64,000 nucleotides of DNA from Roseburia sp. Its GTDB lineage: Bacteria; Bacillota; Clostridia; Oscillospirales; Ruminococcaceae. This document shows positions 8,571-16,595 of the stretch, piece after piece (position 1 is the stretch's first letter; every line of letters starts with the position of its first letter). Made by a program: the position numbers and the translations under genes. The notes beneath the pieces were generated by a model. It was not told the DNA's origin. It saw only the letters and a program-made list of their open reading frames with translations, and did not search any database. The stretch is taken from contig JAMPCH010000003.1 in assembly GCA_023666265.1 (NCBI GenBank), forward strand, positions 1 to 64,000. Reading direction: 5' to 3'.

Positions 8571-9761
8571 ATGATTGATGTATTTCTTAATACGATCTCT
8601 GATCTATGGCAGGGGTCGGCGTTTTGCAACATCACCTGGCAGCAGGGGCTGATGCTTTTGATCTCGTTTGTGCTGATGTATCTCGCGATCGTGAAACAGT
8701 ATGAGCCGATGCTCCTTCTCCCGATTGCGTTCGGTATGGCGCTTACGAATATCCCGGGCGCGGAGCTTTACCACCCCGAGTTTTTCCTTACGACCGATAT
8801 TGATTTCGGGCAGGTGTTGCACGACGGCGGTCTGCTCGATATTCTCTATCTCGGCGTTAAGCTACAGCTTTTCCCGCCGCTGATCTTCCTCGGGATCGGC
8901 TGTATGACCGACTTCGGTCCGCTGATCGCGAATCCAAAGAGTTTTTTCCTCGGCGCGGCGGCGCAAGGCGGGATCTTTTTGACCTTCCTCGGCGCGTGCG
9001 CGCTGTCGGCGACGGGGATCGTCGATTTCTCGCTTCGTCAGGCGGCGTCGATCGGGATCATCGGCGGCGCGGACGGACCGACCGCGATCTATCTTACGTC
9101 TAAGCTCGCGCCGGAAATGCTCGGCTCGATCGCGGTCGCGGCGTATTCGTATATGGCGCTCGTCCCCGTGATCCAGCCCCCGATCATGAAGCTTTTAACG
9201 ACCAAGAAGGAACGCTCGATCCGTATGGAACAGCTCCGCCAGGTCTCAAAGCGCGAAAAGATCATTTTCCCGATCGCGGTAACGGTGATCGTCGCGTTTA
9301 TCGTTCCTTCGGCGACGCCGCTCGTCGGGATGCTCATGCTCGGGAACTTATTTAAGGAGAGCGGCGTTGTCGAGCGTCTCGTTAAGACCGCCTCAAACGA
9401 ACTGATGAATATCATTACGATCATGCTCGGCGTTACGGTCGGCGCGACGGCGACCGCCTCAAACTTCTTAAAGATCGAAACGCTCCTCATCATCGGTCTC
9501 GGTCTGATCGCCTTCTGTGTGGGGACAGCCTGCGGCGTTCTTCTCGGGAAGCTGATGTGCGTTCTCTCAAAGGGGAAGCTCAATCCGCTGATCGGTTCGG
9601 CGGGCGTATCGGCGGTGCCGATGGCGGCGCGTGTTTCCCAAAAGGTCGGTCAGGAGGAGAATCCCTCCAACTTCCTCTTAATGCACGCGATGGGACCGAA
9701 CGTCGCCGGGGTCATCGGCTCGGCGGTCGCGGCGGGCGTACTCCTCGCGATCTTCGGCTAA
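8571..9761 (+). CDS. oadB: Sodium-ion-translocating decarboxylase beta subunit
   Basis: This 396-residue polytopic membrane protein is the ion channel of the biotin-dependent sodium-pump decarboxylases. The conserved core is intact: [20 protein letters not shown] around residues 162-181 (with the key Asp and Tyr), [15 protein letters not shown] near 204, [15 protein letters not shown] near 251, and the late [20 protein letters not shown] and [15 protein letters not shown] segments. Decarboxylation in the cytoplasm drives Na+ export, so this is an energy-conservation gene. The RBS is AAAGAGGG. Its stop codon overlaps the stop of the convergent gene at 9758 by three bases. It belongs to an operon with oadG. 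Confidence 0.95.
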   Translation: MIDVFLNTISDLWQGSAFCNITWQQGLMLLISFVLMYLAIVKQYEPMLLLPIAFGMALTNIPGAELYHPEFFLTTDIDFGQVLHDGGLLDILYLGVKLQLFPPLIFLGIGCMTDFGPLIANPKSFFLGAAAQGGIFLTFLGACALSATGIVDFSLRQAASIGIIGGADGPTAIYLTSKLAPEMLGSIAVAAYSYMALVPVIQPPIMKLLTTKKERSIRMEQLRQVSKREKIIFPIAVTVIVAFIVPSATPLVGMLMLGNLFKESGVVERLVKTASNELMNIITIMLGVTVGATATASNFLKIETLLIIGLGLIAFCVGTACGVLLGKLMCVLSKGKLNPLIGSAGVSAVPMAARVSQKVGQEENPSNFLLMHAMGPNVAGVIGSAVAAGVLLAIFG

Positions 9762-10291
9762 TACAATTTCCCGAGCTCGGAATCAAAATCGTCGAGCAGT
9801 AGCCGAAGCGCGGTAAAACGCATCAACGTATCATGATCCAGCCCCTCCTTTAAAACAGGAAGCTCGAGGGGCTGGATCTCTTTTCCCGAAAGGGCTGTGA
9901 TCGCACGATTGAGCGTCACGACGATCGTTTCGTCCGTCTCGCTCGAAAAAGAGACCGTCGCCGTAGCGCTCACCCCACAGGCGATCGTCCTTAGCCGCCG
10001 CTCCCTTACGGCGGCTCGCTGGGCTTCGCTGTCCGCGCTGACGATCGCGGTACAGTCGTCGGGGAGACGCGCGGGGAGCGCCGCGCCCTCCTTTAAAATG
10101 AGGACAGCGCCCGCCGCGCCCTCGACCTCGCGCGGATTCCCGTCGTAAAAGAGAAGGTCGTAGCCCTTCCCGAGACGGAGAAATCGCCCCTCGGCGATAT
10201 AGGTGATCCGATAGGTCTTTGAGAGCCGCCGTCGGATCATTCCGCCCAAGCGGTCGTCGCCCGGGTCGCCGAAAAGAAAAATATCGGTCAT
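9758..10291 (-). CDS. Conserved hypothetical protein, 177 aa
   Basis: I do not recognise a named family. The protein is soluble, with no signal peptide. It begins with an alternating beta-strand pattern ([20 protein letters not shown], then [10 protein letters not shown] and [11 protein letters not shown]), reminiscent of a nucleotide-binding or receiver-like fold. The C-terminal half runs [16 protein letters not shown], then [23 protein letters not shown]. This resembles short Mur-ligase-like hypothetical proteins I recall from Clostridia, but the call rests on impression only. The gene is convergent with oadB and the two stop codons overlap. The RBS GAGAGGAAGG lies before the ATG. An almost perfect 29-base palindrome lies 30 bases upstream and covers the -10 box. 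Confidence 0.7.
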   Translation of the reverse strand: MTDIFLFGDPGDDRLGGMIRRRLSKTYRITYIAEGRFLRLGKGYDLLFYDGNPREVEGAAGAVLILKEGAALPARLPDDCTAIVSADSEAQRAAVRERRLRTIACGVSATATVSFSSETDETIVVTLNRAITALSGKEIQPLELPVLKEGLDHDTLMRFTALRLLLDDFDSELGKLY

Positions 10292-10320
10292 TTTTGCGCC
10301 TTCCTCTCCCGAAAAAATTT

Positions 10321-10349
10321 CCCGTTACGGTTATTATAACCGCAACGGG
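10321..10349 (-). promoter_or_regulatory. Palindromic operator over the -10 box of gene 9758-10291
   Basis: Two 14-base arms, CCCGTTACGGTTAT and its complement with one mismatch, surround a single central base. Read on the minus strand the centre contains TATAAT (10333-10338). The palindrome sits 30 bases upstream of the divergent ATG, where an operator for a dimeric repressor would be expected. No good -35 box is seen at 10356-10361; MITE copy A1 begins just beyond, at 10364. Confidence 0.5.
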
Positions 10350-10363
10350 AATTTCCATACTTT

Positions 10364-10668
10364 TTAAGGCTACACCGCATAATTATTGTCGTTCGAGTGG
10401 CAGTCAGAGGTTTTTCTGACATTCGCTTTGTTTTGCGCCGCGTCCGTGCGGCGCTTGGGGCGAATGTCACGCAACATCCTGTTGCGGTCAGATTGTACCG
10501 ATTTTATGCAGGAAGGCTGACCTGTCGGTCAGCCCCTCTGTCACTGCGTGACACCTCCCCCGCCCGGGGGAGACCACCTTTCAAAAAAATTCTGTGCGAT
10601 ATGGCGGAAAATATGGCTGTCAATCGGACGGCAAAGGCGTAGCCGGTAATTGTGCGGTGTTGCCTTAA
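10364..10668. mobile_element. MITE-like repeat family A, copy 1 (305 bp)
   Basis: The element begins TTAAGGCTACACCGCATAAT and ends with the complement of TTAAGGCAACACCGCACAAT, giving ~20-base terminal inverted repeats with two mismatches. Copy 2 (19423-19601) is the same element in the opposite orientation and matches along its length. Copy 1 carries two extra blocks of about 69 and 55 bases, each made of small hairpins (for example CTCCCCCGCCCGGGGGAG near 10555). It holds no transposase. Small ORFs reading MAENMAV... in it are by-products of the repeat. It lies 2 bases after the stop of the gene at 10671. Confidence 0.85.
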
Positions 10669-10670
10669 GG

Positions 10671-11000
10671 TTATTTCAGGAATGCTCGATCCTTCTCTGG
10701 GACGCCGTTTTCGTCGGATAAATAGCGCTCCGCCTTAGTGTGAAGCCCGTATTTCTCCCGAAGCGCCGCGATCCGACCCATCATCGGGGAGGCGTGGTGC
10801 GCGTCGATCGCCGCCTGATCCCGCCAGCTGTCGATCAAGAGGACGGTCTCCCGATCATCGAGCGGGAGGTAGTATTCATAGCGGAGGTTTCCTTCCTCGG
10901 CGCGGATCAGCTCCACGATCCCGCTTTTGGTCATTTCCTCCGCGAACCGCGCCGCGCTCCCGTTTTCGCCGGTGTAATAAAGATGTACCGTGATCGCCAT
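10671..11000 (-). CDS. Antibiotic biosynthesis monooxygenase-like (ABM) domain protein
   Basis: Started at the ATG at 11000, which has AGGAGGAGC 8 bases upstream, the product is 109 residues. It fits the dimeric alpha-beta ABM/YgiN ferredoxin-like fold: MAITVHLYYTGENGSAARFA, then EEGNLRYEYYLPLDDRETVLLIDSW, then AAIDAHHASPMMGRI. The pair WRDQAAIDAHHAS is the recurring motif of putative quinol monooxygenases and heme-degrading-like enzymes. An in-frame upstream start at 11063 lies on the promoter and is not used. A consensus promoter lies 43 bases upstream. The stop codon is 2 bases from MITE copy A1. The actual substrate is unknown. Confidence 0.85.
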   Translation of the reverse strand: MAITVHLYYTGENGSAARFAEEMTKSGIVELIRAEEGNLRYEYYLPLDDRETVLLIDSWRDQAAIDAHHASPMMGRIAALREKYGLHTKAERYLSDENGVPEKDRAFLK

Positions 11001-11042
11001 ACAGTCGCTCCTCCTTTTGTAATAGATAGCTTTACTGAAACA

Positions 11043-11071
11043 ATTATACAATGAAACGCTCAAAATGTCAA
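11043..11071 (-). promoter_or_regulatory. Sigma-A promoter for the ABM gene
   Basis: On the minus strand TTGACA (11066-11071) and TATAAT (11043-11048) are separated by exactly 17 bases. Both boxes match consensus fully. Confidence 0.9.
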
Positions 11072-11145
11072 TCCGAAGAATAAAATTCTTATTTTACGGA
11101 GTTTTTTCCGTTTTGGAATAGAATTTTGCCGCTTGTCCAATACTT

Positions 11146-11275
11146 GTTACGGAACTGACAGCGGGGTCACCCCGTATTTATATATCCCAATTTCCGCAAT
11201 CTCGTTACTACGAGGCAGAAACCCGCCACTTACTCAAAAGTCGTTACGGAACTGACAGCGGAGGTACTCCGCCCA
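11146..11275. repeat. Dispersed repeat family B, copy 1
   Basis: A perfect 19-base direct repeat GTTACGGAACTGACAGCGG occurs at 11146-11164 and 11243-11261. Each copy is followed by a small hairpin (CGGGGTCACCCCG and GCGGAGGTACTCCGC). Between them lies CTCGTTACTACGAGGCAGA. A diverged second copy of the whole arrangement lies at 48303-48432. The right half of this copy encodes the last residues and stop codon of the lipoprotein gene 11230-12780. Confidence 0.75.
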
Positions 11276-12780
11276 CCCCATTCGACGAGAGTAAAGCCCT
11301 TTCGCTCGGTCGGCGTCAGTACCTGTTCGGGAAGCTCGACCGCCGTTTCGCTCGGATAGTAGGCCATAAATACGCGAAGGATCGTATCGGGCGCGGGCGT
11401 GACCGTGAGCGCCGCGCGGTCGGTATAGGCTTCTCCTTGGAAGTAGATCACGTTATACGGGTTATTTTGCATTTTCGGGAGCCAGTAGACGATGAATTCG
11501 TTATATTCGCGCGGGGTAAGCCCGAGAAGGGCGAGTTTTTCGCGAAGGAACGCCGCCGTATCCTCGCCCTTTATACAAAATCCCTCGCTGAGATCATAGG
11601 CTTCGTTTGAATCGCCTTCCCAAAAGAGATAGGAGTATTCGTTCCCGTCCTCGTCGGTGAGTGTCCCGTCGGGTCGGGCGACCACGCGCCAGCCGTCCTT
11701 GTACTCGGGATAGGTCACGGTGAGCCGCCCGCGATAGTCGAGCTTTACCTCGACCTTGGTCTCCTCCTCGGGATAAAGATAGATGACGGGCTTCGCGTCC
11801 AAGTTCGGATCGAGGGCGTAGTCGCTCGGATAGACCGCCTCGGCGGCGATACGGTATTCCCAGTCCCCGCGCTTATAGAGCGCCGCGAACTCGACCTCGA
11901 TGTTGTCCCCGACGCAAAAGTCGGGGTAGTCCGACGGGTCACAGAGGACCGTAAAGCGGGCGGGGTACGGCCACGGGAATTGACAGAGATAGCCATCGGC
12001 GTAAATTTCCAGAATTTGGAGCGTGTACGACCCCTCCTCGGCTTCGATCGTCCAGTCCGCATCGTCGAGCGGAAGGCGACAAAGCGCTTGGATCTCAAAC
12101 TTGGCGGTCAACGTAATTTCCCCGATCGGCTTTACCACGCGGTACGTCCCCCCGATCAGCGGTTCGTCGTAAAACCCGTCGCGAAGCGAGACCTCCGTGT
12201 ACTGGTTCGGACTCTCCGTCCCGATGAGATAGCCGAGCTCGTCAAAGGCGGCGATCTCCGAGAAGGGAACGACCTGCCATTCGCCGTCCGTAAGCCTTTC
12301 GAGCGTGTATTCCGCGCCGAAGCAGTACTCCGCGTTGACCGCGTCGCCGACATAGCGATAGCGGAGCGTGAGCCGCTCGGTCTCGTCGGTGATCGTCTCC
12401 TCCGTGATCGTCATTTCGATGTCGCCTTCACGGAGCGGCGGGGTCTCGTCGAGTTTGTCGATCGTGTCCGATTCGGCGGGCGCGGGATCGGTCTCGTTCT
12501 CGCTCGGTTCGGTGGGCGGAGAGACCGTCGTGTTCGCGGACGGCTTGCTTGATGTCGCAACCTCCCGTTCGTCCGTATCGCGGACGACGATCTCGTTTTC
12601 TTTTTGATTTAGGGCAGGCGCGGACGTCGGCGCGTCCGCCGGGGCGGCGGGTTCGTCGTTTTTATTCATAGCGGTCGGGGCGGGCGTATCCGCGATCGGC
12701 TCGCTTTCTTCGGCGTTACAGCCGCAAAGGCTTAACGAAAGCGTCAAAGCACACAGGAACGAGAGAATTTTTCGTTTCAT
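11230..12780 (-). CDS. Large lipoprotein with Ig-like and conserved C-terminal domain
   Basis: The 516-residue product starts at the ATG at 12780 (signal peptide MKRKILSFLCALTLSLSLCG with lipobox SLCGC). Next comes a low-complexity Ala/Pro/Thr/Glu linker to about residue 130. An Ig-like domain follows, including TLRYRYVGDAVNAEYCFGAE and GGTYRVVKPIGEITL. The C-terminal ~200 residues begin KPVIYLYPEEETKVEVKLDY and contain FWEGDSNEAYDLSEGFCIKG and EFIVYWLPKMQNNPYN. This domain recurs in secreted proteins of gut Clostridia and I know of no assigned function. The last ~14 residues after VEWGG are encoded by repeat B1, so the original C-terminus may have been altered. It is probably cell-surface anchored. 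Confidence 0.85.
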   Translation of the reverse strand: MKRKILSFLCALTLSLSLCGCNAEESEPIADTPAPTAMNKNDEPAAPADAPTSAPALNQKENEIVVRDTDEREVATSSKPSANTTVSPPTEPSENETDPAPAESDTIDKLDETPPLREGDIEMTITEETITDETERLTLRYRYVGDAVNAEYCFGAEYTLERLTDGEWQVVPFSEIAAFDELGYLIGTESPNQYTEVSLRDGFYDEPLIGGTYRVVKPIGEITLTAKFEIQALCRLPLDDADWTIEAEEGSYTLQILEIYADGYLCQFPWPYPARFTVLCDPSDYPDFCVGDNIEVEFAALYKRGDWEYRIAAEAVYPSDYALDPNLDAKPVIYLYPEEETKVEVKLDYRGRLTVTYPEYKDGWRVVARPDGTLTDEDGNEYSYLFWEGDSNEAYDLSEGFCIKGEDTAAFLREKLALLGLTPREYNEFIVYWLPKMQNNPYNVIYFQGEAYTDRAALTVTPAPDTILRVFMAYYPSETAVELPEQVLTPTERKGFTLVEWGGRSTSAVSSVTTFE

Positions 12781-12884
12781 AATAGAGGACTTCCTTTCCG
12801 TTTTGTTTGTATTTCCGAAGGATAGGAACGAGGTCAATGATCGTTCCCGTCCGTAAAAACGTAAAAAGTGGAAAAAGTTGCGGA

Positions 12885-12913
12885 TTGACAAATTTTTTTT
12901 GAAATGGTATAAT
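12885..12913 (+). promoter_or_regulatory. Sigma-A promoter for the CAP-domain gene
   Basis: TTGACA (12885-12890), a 17-base spacer and TATAAT (12908-12913) match consensus at every position. Transcription should start near 12920. Confidence 0.9.
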
Positions 12914-12951
12914 GATAGGGATCTCGGGTGGAGAAAAAGGGAGGTTCGGGC

Positions 12952-13935
12952 TTGCGAAGGTTCACAAAAAAGCAAAAAAAGATGTTGCGCGGAATGATCA
13001 CCGGGCTTTCCTGTTGTACGTTCCTTTCGATCACGCTCGCGGCGGCGGCGGTCGTGAACCGTCCAAACCCCGTTCCCGTTCGCTTTTCCGATATTCTCGA
13101 GGGCGCGTCGGTGACCGCCGCCGACCTCGGCGAGGACGCGCCCGCGTCCGAATATACCCTCGACCCCGAATATCTATACGAGACGCTTTATCCGACCGAG
13201 CTTTTGATCGAGGAGACGACCGAGCCGACCCATACGACCGAGCCGGACGACCTCGCGGTCGGGGCGGGCGGGACGCTCTTGATCTATACGACCGAGCTTA
13301 CGACGACCCCGCCCGAGACCGAGCCGACGACCCGGGAAACAACGACCGAGCGGACGACCGCTCCAACGACCGCCGAGCGGTCGTCGCGAACGACGATGAT
13401 ACGGACAACGACGGCGGCGCGGACGACGACGACCGCCGCGACCGCCGCCCCCGTCACGACGACGACGCGAACGGCGGAGGAGACGACCACCGCTAAGACC
13501 GCCTTTACGAATATCGGCGGCGGCGTGATCTCGAACGACGATACGGTCTATCTGACGATGCTCAGTCTCGTCAATCAGGCGCGGCGTGAGAACGGCTTGG
13601 ACGAGCTTTGGTACTCCGCGCGTGTCCACGAGGTCTCGACGCTCCGCGCCGTCGAGCTTTCCTCCTATTATTCCCATACCCGTCCGAACGGAGAAGGGTT
13701 TTATACCGCCTTCGCCGAGGTCGGTGTGAGCTACCGCTTCGCGGGGGAGAATATCGCCTACGGGCGGAATATGTTCGAGACGCCGGGCGAGGTCTTTGAG
13801 GCTTGGATGAATTCCGAGTCGCACCGCGAGAATATCCTAAATCCCGATTTTGAGTGCGTCGCGTTTGGGCTTACGACCCTAAAGGTCGGCGCGAATACCT
13901 ACTATTACTGGTCACAGGAGTTCGCGAAGTTCTGA
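12952..13935 (+). CDS. Secreted CAP (SCP/PR1)-domain protein with Thr-rich linker
   Basis: Several start codons are possible. GTG at 12928 lies only ~8 bases after the predicted transcription start, whereas TTG at 12952 has GGGAGG 7 bases upstream, so I prefer TTG (327 residues). Residues ~10-35 form a membrane anchor or signal segment (GMITGLSCCTFLSITLAAAAV). A very Thr-rich linker (about 95-185, many TTT and TTE units) suggests a wall-spanning or glycosylated stalk. The last ~120 residues are a CAP domain: LVNQARRENGLDELWYSARV, SHTRPNGEGFYTAF, AGENIAYG and WMNSESHRENILNPDFECV. The conserved His and Glu residues are present. Known bacterial CAP proteins are extracellular, but their activity is generally unassigned. 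Confidence 0.88.
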   Translation: MRRFTKKQKKMLRGMITGLSCCTFLSITLAAAAVVNRPNPVPVRFSDILEGASVTAADLGEDAPASEYTLDPEYLYETLYPTELLIEETTEPTHTTEPDDLAVGAGGTLLIYTTELTTTPPETEPTTRETTTERTTAPTTAERSSRTTMIRTTTAARTTTTAATAAPVTTTTRTAEETTTAKTAFTNIGGGVISNDDTVYLTMLSLVNQARRENGLDELWYSARVHEVSTLRAVELSSYYSHTRPNGEGFYTAFAEVGVSYRFAGENIAYGRNMFETPGEVFEAWMNSESHRENILNPDFECVAFGLTTLKVGANTYYYWSQEFAKF

Positions 13936-13960
13936 CTCTTCATAAAATAAGAACGAAGAA

Positions 13961-13996
13961 AAAGCGGGGCAGGGGACAAAGACCCGCCGCTTTTTT
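13961..13996 (+). terminator. Terminator after CAP-domain gene
   Basis: An AAAGCGGGG...CCCGCCGCTTTTTT hairpin with a run of six T residues begins 25 bases after the CAP gene stop. Confidence 0.7.
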
Positions 13997-14027
13997 CTCC
14001 TTCCGTAAAATAAAAACGACTAAAAAA

Positions 14028-14071
14028 GCGAAAAGAGCGAGAGGGACGCGTTAAACGTCCCCTTCGCCCTT
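14028..14071 (-). terminator. Terminator after pepF
   Basis: On the minus strand a GGGCGAAGGGGACG/CGTCCCTCTCGCTC stem with mismatches and a TTTAACG loop is followed by TTTTCGCTTTTTT. It begins a few bases after the pepF stop codon. Confidence 0.6.
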
Positions 14072-14077
14072 ATTTTT

Positions 14078-15886
14078 TCAGTCCAGCTCCTCCGCGAGCT
14101 TTTCCATTTCGTCGAGAAGCTCGCCGAAAAGCTTCAGCGCGTCGTCCACGACCCTCGGGTCGGTCATATCCACGCCCGCGCCCTTTAAAAGCTCGACGGG
14201 GGTCTTTGAGTTCCCGCCCTTTAAAAAGCCGAGATACGCTTCCGCCTCCGCCGCCCCGCCGTTTAAGACGCGGCGCGAGAGCGCGATCGCCGCCGCGAAG
14301 CCCGTCGCGTATTGATACACGTAATAGTTGTAGTAAAAATGCGGGATCCGCGCCCATTCATAGCGGATCTCCTCGTCCGCGACGATTCCGTCTCCAAAAT
14401 AGAGAAGGTTCAGCTCGCCGTACAGGTCACAGAGGAAATCCGACGTGATCGCCTCGCCCCGCGCCTGTGCCTCGTTGATCTTGAGCTCAAATTCCGCGAA
14501 CATCGTCTGGCGATAGAGGGTGGTGCGGAACTGTTCGAGAAAGTAGTTGATGAGATAGGCTCGGCGGCGCTTGTCGGTCGTCGTCTTTAAAAGATGCTGC
14601 ATTAAAAGCGACTCGTTAAAGGTCGAGGCGACCTCGGCGACGAAGATCTCGTATTCGGCGTAGACGGTCGGTTGATTTTTGTTGGAGAGATAAGAGTGGA
14701 GCGCGTGACCCATTTCGTGGGCGATCGTGAATTCCGACTGGAGGTCGTCGGTATGGTTTAAGAGGACATAGGGGTGGACGGAAGCGCCCGCAGAATACGC
14801 GCCGCTGCATTTCCCCTCATTTTCATACACGTCGATCCAGCCGCTCTCAAAGCCGTTTTGCATGATCGCGCGATAGTCCTCGCCGAGCGGACGGATCGCC
14901 TCGAGTACCGTTTCCTTCGCCTCCTCATAGGAGATCTCCCGCTCCGCCTTCTTTACCATCGGGGCGTAAAGATCGTAATAATGAAGCTCGTCGACCCCGA
15001 GGATCTTTTTACGGAGCGCGACATAGCGATACATACGATCCATATTGCGGTGGACGGCGTCGATGAGGCTGTGATAAACGCTCTGAGGGACCTCGGTCGA
15101 GTCGAGCGCCGCCGCGAGCGTATTTTCATAGCGGCGGATATTCGCGTTGAAGGAGAGCGTTTTTAAATGCCCCGAGAGGATCGCGGAGTAAGTGTTCTCA
15201 AAGCCGCGATAGGTCTTATAGAGGTTTTCAAAGGCGGATCTTCTTAGGACGCGATCCTCGCTCTGCATGAGCGGGATATAGCTCCCGTGGGTGAGCTGGC
15301 GGGCGTTCCCGTCGGAGTCGATCGCGTCGGGGAATTTCATATCCGCGTTATCGAGCATGGAAAAAACGGCGGAGGGGGTATTTCTCATTTCTCCCGTCAT
15401 CGCGGCGATCCGCTCCTCCTCGGGGGAGAGGATATGCGCGCGGCGGTTCAGGATACGGCGTAAGGACAGCTCATAGAGCTTTAGCCCTTCCTCCTCCGCT
15501 AAGAATTTTTTCAGCGTTTCGTCCGAGATCGTTAAGATCTCGGGGACGGCGAAAGCCGCCGCGCTCCCGATCGCGGTCAAAAGCGCCTCGGTACGCTCAC
15601 AGTAGCCCGAATAAAGGCTCACGCGGGTATCCTCGTCGCTTTTTCGATTTGCGTAATGGAGGAGGTCGCGTACCTTCTCGGTGATCTCGTCGTCGAGGCG
15701 AAGATAGGCGAGGAGCGCCTTCGCGTCGGCGGAAATTTTTCCTCGGTAAGCGGCGATCTTTTCGGGATACTCTCCCGCCTCGGCGAGCGCCGTTTCAAAA
15801 GCGCCGTCGCTCGGGAAGAGATCCTCGAGCCGCCATTTATACTTGTCCTCGATCTCGCTTCTTTGGGGGATCTTTTTTTCTGCCAT
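14078..15886 (-). CDS. pepF: Oligoendopeptidase F
   Basis: The 602-residue cytoplasmic protein is a full-length M3B metallopeptidase that degrades oligopeptides of roughly 7-17 residues. The zinc motif HEMGH lies at residues 390-394 within FTIAHEMGHALHSYLS, and the third ligand Glu is in the EIFVAEVASTFNE segment about 24 residues later. The C-terminal substrate-binding motif IPHFYYNYYVYQYATGFAAA is present. The N-terminal EDKYKWRLEDLFPSDGAFE is also typical. The ATG at 15886 has GAAAGGAAA upstream. The flavodoxin-type gene follows upstream on the same strand with 19 bases between, so the two may be co-transcribed. Confidence 0.96.
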   Translation of the reverse strand: MAEKKIPQRSEIEDKYKWRLEDLFPSDGAFETALAEAGEYPEKIAAYRGKISADAKALLAYLRLDDEITEKVRDLLHYANRKSDEDTRVSLYSGYCERTEALLTAIGSAAAFAVPEILTISDETLKKFLAEEEGLKLYELSLRRILNRRAHILSPEEERIAAMTGEMRNTPSAVFSMLDNADMKFPDAIDSDGNARQLTHGSYIPLMQSEDRVLRRSAFENLYKTYRGFENTYSAILSGHLKTLSFNANIRRYENTLAAALDSTEVPQSVYHSLIDAVHRNMDRMYRYVALRKKILGVDELHYYDLYAPMVKKAEREISYEEAKETVLEAIRPLGEDYRAIMQNGFESGWIDVYENEGKCSGAYSAGASVHPYVLLNHTDDLQSEFTIAHEMGHALHSYLSNKNQPTVYAEYEIFVAEVASTFNESLLMQHLLKTTTDKRRRAYLINYFLEQFRTTLYRQTMFAEFELKINEAQARGEAITSDFLCDLYGELNLLYFGDGIVADEEIRYEWARIPHFYYNYYVYQYATGFAAAIALSRRVLNGGAAEAEAYLGFLKGGNSKTPVELLKGAGVDMTDPRVVDDALKLFGELLDEMEKLAEELD

Positions 15887-15905
15887 TTCTATATATTTCC
15901 TTTCT

Positions 15906-16517
15906 TTATCGTATGTAGTTAAAGATCACCTTTTCGCCCGGTTCGGGGATCGGGAGCGTGCTTCCCTCGCGGAGCTTTAAGAGATACGCCATATTCCGCC
16001 CGATCCCGCGCGCGACGGAGATCCCCTCGAGGTCTTGCTCCGCCTCGCCGGGTAAGCGCCCGTGAATGCCCGGCCAATAGCTCGTCGGCGTGATGAGCAT
16101 TTCCGCGATCGTAAAATAATTATAGATCGTCTGATACGCGTGAGTCACGCCGCTTCGGCGGAGGACGACGAGCGCCGCGCAGGGCTTAAAGCGCATTTTT
16201 GCGCTGTTGACGTAAAAAAATCGGTCGAGGAAGCACTTGAGCGTCCCGTTGATGTCCGCGTAATAAACGGGCGAGCCGACGATGAGCCCGTCCGCCGAGG
16301 CGGTCTTTTCCGCGAGCTCGTTCAGTCCGTCGTCGATCACGCACTTCCCGAGCTTCGCGCAACCGCCGCAGGCGCGACAGCCGGTGAGCTTCAGCGAGCC
16401 GATGCTTAGGATCTCGGTCTCGATCCCCTCGGCGTTTAGGACGTCACAGGCGGCTTTGAGCGAGAGATAGGTGTTCCCGTTCTTACGGGGGCTTCCGTTA
16501 AGGGCAACGACTTTCAT
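15906..16517 (-). CDS. NAD(P)H-dependent FMN reductase / flavodoxin-family protein
   Basis: The 203-residue protein begins MKVVALNGSPRKNGNTYLSL, the phosphate-binding loop of the flavodoxin-like NADPH-dependent FMN reductases. Around residues 47-60 lies CRACGGCAKLGKCVIDD, a cysteine cluster often found in the WrbA/iron-sulfur flavoprotein-like clostridial subgroup. GSPVYYADINGTLKCFLDRF follows, as expected for the isoalloxazine-contact segment. It probably transfers electrons from NAD(P)H to flavin or small acceptors in the cytoplasm. It lies downstream of the PrsA-like gene and upstream of pepF on the same strand. A solo family-D repeat arm (16578-16594) separates it from the PrsA-like gene. 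Confidence 0.9.
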   Translation of the reverse strand: MKVVALNGSPRKNGNTYLSLKAACDVLNAEGIETEILSIGSLKLTGCRACGGCAKLGKCVIDDGLNELAEKTASADGLIVGSPVYYADINGTLKCFLDRFFYVNSAKMRFKPCAALVVLRRSGVTHAYQTIYNYFTIAEMLITPTSYWPGIHGRLPGEAEQDLEGISVARGIGRNMAYLLKLREGSTLPIPEPGEKVIFNYIR

Positions 16518-16577
16518 TGGCGATGACCTTCCTTTCGATGGTTTTGATTATTTTATGAGTGATCCGATTTTTTTATT

Positions 16578-16594
16578 CTTTTTGGGAAGGCGTG
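16578..16594. repeat. Family D repeat, solo arm
   Basis: TTTTTGGGAAGGCGTGC matches the ends of the complete family D elements at 28214-28310 and 36815-36962. It lies directly after the stop codon of the PrsA-like gene. No second arm is visible nearby. Confidence 0.5.
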
Positions 16595-16595
16595 C

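Noticed and set aside
13310-13500. Possible short tandem repeat or CRISPR-like pattern
   Set aside because: The ACGAC/ACGACG runs encode a Thr-rich linker, have no constant repeat length and no unique spacers.
13174-13824. 216-codon minus-strand ORF with Arg/Gly-rich repeats
   Set aside because: It is antisense to the Thr-rich linker of the CAP protein; the low complexity arises from GACGACC-type codon runs.
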